Source: Diacronema lutheri
Taxonomy: Eukaryota; Haptophyta; Pavlovophyceae; Pavlovales; Pavlovaceae
Assembly (NCBI GenBank): GCA_019448385.1
Contig: JAGTXO010000012.1
Location: 890,501-954,500, forward strand
Direction: 5' to 3'
Length of the DNA: 64,000 bases
Below are positions 60,701 through 64,000 of this stretch, one piece after another. The notes under the pieces are model-generated. The model worked only from the letters and a program-made list of their open reading frames with translations, ran no database searches and was not told the origin of the DNA. Position numbers and translations under genes: made by a program. The stretch's first letter is position 1. Each line of letters begins with the position of its first letter.

Positions 60701-62706
60701 AGCGCGCCAAACTCGCCGAGCGGGATGACCACGTTGGCGGTAGCGCCCTCGACAAGCGTGCTTGCAAGCCCGCCCGCAAAGCCGCTCACGGCGCGGCTGA
60801 CGACGGCCACGCGCTCGGCTGCGCCCGCGCCACTGAGCGCCGTGCCGCCGACCAGCTCGCCCAGCTCTGCGCTGAGCTCATCGCGCACGGCCTCCTCCTC
60901 CGCGCTCAAAGGGGGCGGTGACGGCGGCGGAAAAGCGGGCAGCGGCGGCGGGCTGGGCGGCGGATGGGGCAGCGGCGGCGGGCTTGGTGGCGGGCTCGGC
61001 GGCGGCTGCTTGGGCGGCGCGCTCGGAGGCGGGCTCGGCGGTGTGCTGGGCGGCGGACTGGGCGGCGGTGGGCTTGGCGGTGGGCTGAGCGGCGAGCTCG
61101 GCGGCGGCGGCTTGGGCGGCACGCTCTGGGACAAACTCCCTGGCGGCGGCTTGGGTGGCACGCTCGGCGACAAGCTCCCTGGAGGCGGCTTGGGCGGCAC
61201 GCTCGGCGACAAGCTCCCTGGCGGCGGCTTGGGCGGCACGCTCGGCGACAAACTCCCTGGCGGCGGCTTGGGCGGCACGCTCGGCGACAAACTCCCTGGC
61301 GGCGGCTTGGGCGGCACGCTCGGCGACAAACTCCCTGGCGGCGGTGAATTGGGTGGCACTGAATTGGGCGGGGCGCTCGGCGGCGGCGGGGACGAAGGCG
61401 TCGAGGGTGGCGGACGCGGCGGCGAACGCAGCGGCGGACGCGGCGGCGGAAGCTGCGGTGCCGGGCTGGGCGGCGGGCTTGGCGGCGGGCTTGGCGGTGG
61501 GCTGGGTAGTAGGCTGGGCGGTGAATTGGGCGGTGGGCTGGGCGGTGGGCCGGGCGGCGGGCTGGGCGGCGGGCTCGGCGGAGGTGGGCTCGGCGGTGGG
61601 CTCGGCGATGGGCTGGGCGGTGGGTTCGGCGGTGGGATGGGCGGCGGACTGGGCGGCGGGCTAGGCGGTGGGCTGGGCGGCGGCGGGCTGGGCGGCGGAC
61701 TGGGCGGCGGGCTGGGCGGAGGGCTGGGCGGCGGACTGGGCGGCGGCGGGCTGGGCGGCGGGCTAGGCGGCGGGCTGGGCGGCGGGCTGGGCGGAGGTGG
61801 GCTCGGCGGTGGGCTCGGCGGTGGGCTGGGCGGTGGGCTCGGCGGTGGGCTCGGCGGTGGGCTGGGCGGTGGGCTTGGCGGCGGGCTCGGCGGTGGGCTG
61901 GGCGGCGGACTGGGCGGCGGCGGGCTGGGCGGCGGGCTAGGCGGTGGGCTGGGCGGCGGCGGGCTGGGTGGCGGACTGGGCGGCGGGCTGGGCGGCGGCG
62001 GGCTGGGCGGTGGGCTCGGCGGCGGGCTCGGCGGCGGCGGCGAGGGAGGTGGGGACGGCGGCGGCGGGCTCGGTGGCGGGTTCGGTGGCGGGCTCGGCGG
62101 CGGCGGGCTTGGCGGCGGGCGTGGCGGCGGGCTAGGTGGCGGAATGCTTGGCGGTGGGCTTGGCGGTGGGCTTGGCGGTGGGCTGGGCGGTGGGCTGGGC
62201 GGCGGGCTGGGCGGCGGGCTTGGCGGCGGGTTTGGCGGTGGGTTTGGTGGCAAGCTCGGCGGCGGCGGGCTGGGCGGCGGACTGGGCGGCGGGCTGGGCA
62301 TAGGTGGGACCGGCGGTGGGCTCGGCGGTGGGCTCGGCGGCGGGCTCGGCGGCGGCGGCGAGGGAGGTGGGGACGGCGGCGAGCTTGGCGGCGGGTTCGG
62401 TGGCGGGCTCGGCGGTGGCGAGCTTGGCGGTGCGCTTGGCGGCGGGCTAAGCGGCGGGTTGCGCGGCGGGCTCGGCGGTGGGTTTGGTGGCGAGCTCGGC
62501 GGCGGCGGGCTGGGCGGCGGGCTGGGCGGCGGGCTGGGCGGAGGGCCGGTCGGCGGGCGTGGTGGTGGGCTTGGTGGTGAGCGTGGTGGCGGGCTTGGCG
62601 GCGGGCTTGGCGGCGGGCTGGGCGGGAGGCTCAGCGCGAATGCCCGGCTCACCGCTGTCGCCGGCAGCAGCGCGAGCGCAAGCGAGGCCAAAGCACGCGA
62701 GACCAT
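57791..62706 (-). CDS. GAIN/GPS-domain multipass membrane protein with long SPPP ectodomain
   Basis: Exons on the minus strand 60228..62706 and 57791..60084 (GT-AG), 1,590 residues. A signal peptide ('SRALASLALALLPATAVSRA') precedes about 570 residues of SPPP repeats. Then comes a globular region (about 600-815; 'FGALRVALARLRPGAL', 'VSTALLADVLSR') ending in a GPS motif: 'KCAFWDERRDSWDGAGCTAL', 'GGVLCCGCEHLTDFVAVI'; the splice falls inside HLT|DF. The C-terminal half has about five transmembrane helices and a long cytosolic Pro/Ala loop. Such GAIN/GPS proteins self-cleave at HL/T and occur in adhesion GPCRs and polycystins. The order resembles the front half of polycystin-1 without a visible ion channel. 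A surface sensor or adhesion role is inferred. Confidence 0.8.
60905..62640. repeat. SPPP-coding low-complexity tract
   Basis: About 1.7 kb in the GAIN/GPS gene coding (S/N)PPP(S)-type repeats on the minus strand, built from irregular 12- and 15-bp units. SPPP blocks are typical substrates for proline hydroxylation and arabinosylation in algal walls and matrix proteins. Confidence 0.95.
61110..61345. repeat. 39-bp tandem repeat coding GSLSPSVPPKPPP (about 6 units)
   Basis: Six near-identical 39-bp units inside the SPPP tract, coding a 13-residue variant with a lysine (GSLSPSVPPKPPP; one unit has Q for P). Regular and distinct from the surrounding pure SPPP; probably recent amplification. Confidence 0.9.
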
Positions 62707-62795
62707 TCCTCGAAAGTTCCGGCATTCCCCTAAACAAATTTCACCGTTCCTCGTGTCAGTGGGGACTGGGGACCGCCACCGCGGCGGACGCTCAC

Positions 62796-64000
62796 TCAAC
62801 GCGCAAAACGGCCTCCAGCGGGCGGCCGCGGCGGCCGCGGCGCGCGCGCGCGCCGCTCCACGCCGGCTGCGCGCTCGTGGTTTTGCCCGGGCGCGCGCAC
62901 GGGCGCTCGTTCGCGGCCGGCCACGCCGCGTGTCGCCGCGCGCGCCTGGCCCCAGTCCGGCTTTGAGCCCTCGCCATCGCCCCCCTTGGCCTTGTCCTTC
63001 TCCATGCCCAACGGCGCTCGCTCAGGGACAGTGTTGCCCCCGACCCCGCCCTCTCCCTCGCTCTCCGCCTGCGATCGTGGCAGCCACGTTGACGAATCCT
63101 CAGCGAGCGGCCGTATGCGCGTGTTGAGCTGCCCGTCAAAAGAGGCGAGCCGCCGTTTCTCCGTCCAGTCGACGAGTGAGACGACGCTTCCACTCGCGCC
63201 CGCGCGGCCCGTGCGGCCGGCGAGGTGCACGTAACGGTCAACATCGGGTGGCAGCTGGAGCAGCATCACCAGACCGACGTGCGGGATGTCGAGGCCGCGC
63301 GCACACTCCTCCGATGCGACGAGGATGGGCGGCGGCACGCCCGCGCGCTCCGCGGCGGTCCGCTGAAGGTCGGCGAGGAGCGCGTGGCGCGCGTCGACGC
63401 GCGCCGCGTCCGGTTGATCGTCGGCGACGTCGCCGCCGAGCGCGTCGAAGAGGCCGCGCACGCTCCGCCCGCCGTGCTCGTCGGCGCCGAGCAGCTCGCC
63501 GAGCGCCGCGACCGCGCGCGGCACCGACGTGCCCGGCAGCAAAAAGATCAACGTGAGCACCGCCGGGCGCGAGGCGAGCAGCGCGGCGGCCGCGCCGAGG
63601 CGATCGGGCACGTCAGCGTAGGCGGCGGCGCAGTACGCATGGCTGACTGTCGGCGGAATGCCCACGCGCCGCTGGCTGGACAGCGCCGGCGCTGGCGACG
63701 CGCCGTCGGCGCCGACGGCGCCGTCCAACGCGGCGCTCGGGTCGGGCGTGGCGAGGAGCTGAAGCGCGTGGACGGACGGCGCCCTGAGCAGCCGCGTGAG
63801 CTCCTCGCGCAGCGGCCTGCCTACCGTCGCCGAGAGCGCGACCGTCTGGAACGCGCCGCACGCCCAGCCCGCCACCTCGGCGGCGGTTGGCCGGCGCGCG
63901 CCAGGCGCGGCGGGCGGCGACGGCGGCGGCAGGGGCCCCAGATGCTGCGCGACGAACTCGGCGAGCGCGAGCGCGGCAGGCCTCGGGTGCGCCGCGCGCT
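62796..64000 (-). CDS. DEAD-box RNA helicase, C-terminal part (5' end outside window)
   Basis: The frame enters from the right edge and stops at 62796. Visible motifs: motif III 'TVALSATVG' (SAT), '[17 protein letters not shown]' (motif IV region), '[20 protein letters not shown]' (motif V, ARGLDIP) and '[20 protein letters not shown]' (motif VI, HxxGRTGRxG). This is the second RecA-like domain of a DEAD-box ATP-dependent RNA helicase, with a Lys/Gly/Arg-rich tail of about 90 residues. Subfamily cannot be read without the N-terminal half. The stop lies 90 bp upstream of the start of the GAIN/GPS gene, in the same orientation. Confidence 0.85.
   Translation of the reverse strand, partial: RAAHPRPAALALAEFVAQHLGPLPPPSPPAAPGARRPTAAEVAGWACGAFQTVALSATVGRPLREELTRLLRAPSVHALQLLATPDPSAALDGAVGADGASPAPALSSQRRVGIPPTVSHAYCAAAYADVPDRLGAAAALLASRPAVLTLIFLLPGTSVPRAVAALGELLGADEHGGRSVRGLFDALGGDVADDQPDAARVDARHALLADLQRTAAERAGVPPPILVASEECARGLDIPHVGLVMLLQLPPDVDRYVHLAGRTGRAGASGSVVSLVDWTEKRRLASFDGQLNTRIRPLAEDSSTWLPRSQAESEGEGGVGGNTVPERAPLGMEKDKAKGGDGEGSKPDWGQARAATRGVAGRERAPVRAPGQNHERAAGVERRARAPRPPRPPAGGRFAR

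Noticed and set aside
60353-63127. Plus-strand Gly-rich (GGGLGG) open frame of 924 residues
   Set aside because: It is the reverse complement of the SPPP tract. The minus frame has a signal peptide, a GPS motif and membrane helices.

Overview
The window is nuclear DNA from a eukaryote with a very GC-rich, compact genome. Most genes carry short introns of about 85-300 bp, usually with GTGCGC-type donors and C-rich tracts ahead of the AG. Gene content is that of a flagellate alga: a plant-type 6-phosphofructokinase, a secreted or plastid-targeted DnaJ-like zinc protein, hydroxyproline-type SPPP proteins, kinesins, a tubulin-tyrosine-ligase-like enzyme and a FAM184 coiled-coil protein. I infer a haptophyte-like alga (a pavlovophyte would fit the GC content), but nothing here is decisive for taxonomy.

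Layout. 1-13.2 kb: the 3' end of a repetitive beta-rich protein, ESF2/ABT1 (rRNA processing), a COX14-like protein, a flavin-reductase-domain fusion, OLA1 (six exons, fully resolved), a DnaJ-type zinc protein, a degenerate kinesin with a PH domain, a dicarboxylate/amino-acid symporter and mitochondrial ribosomal bL36. 13.5-21 kb: a kringle-domain SPPP protein, an RNA-ligase region beside a nucleotidyltransferase-like ORF, phosphofructokinase, a small membrane protein and retromer VPS26. 21-33 kb: one giant C-terminal-motor kinesin of about 3,900 residues with about 36 near-identical 21-residue coiled-coil repeats. 33-38 kb: an FkbM methyltransferase, a TTL-like ligase and a C2H2 zinc-finger protein. 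38-52 kb: NRDE2, a giant membrane-anchored protein with two permuted-papain (YiiX-like) domains, a LYRM7/MZM1 complex III assembly factor and an ERF4/Golgin-A7-like protein. 52-54 kb: a 931-bp element with 47-bp terminal inverted repeats, a 156-bp perfect palindrome and a zinc-knuckle ORF, the only mobile-element-like DNA seen. 54-64 kb: a FAM184 protein, a GAIN/GPS membrane protein with a very long SPPP ectodomain and a DEAD-box helicase cut by the window end.

Themes. Five divergent pairs have start codons only 36-80 bp apart, and a sixth pair appears to share a CATG palindrome as its two start codons. Three of about 28 introns are best explained as GC-AG. Three mitochondrial assembly or ribosome factors (COX14-like, bL36m, LYRM7) and several RNA-metabolism genes (ESF2, NRDE2, RNA ligase, DEAD helicase) lie here, but each has its own promoter and no operon logic is implied. 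The most unusual items are the nucleotidyltransferase-like/RNA-ligase locus, the giant papain-fold protein, the kringle protein and the palindromic element.
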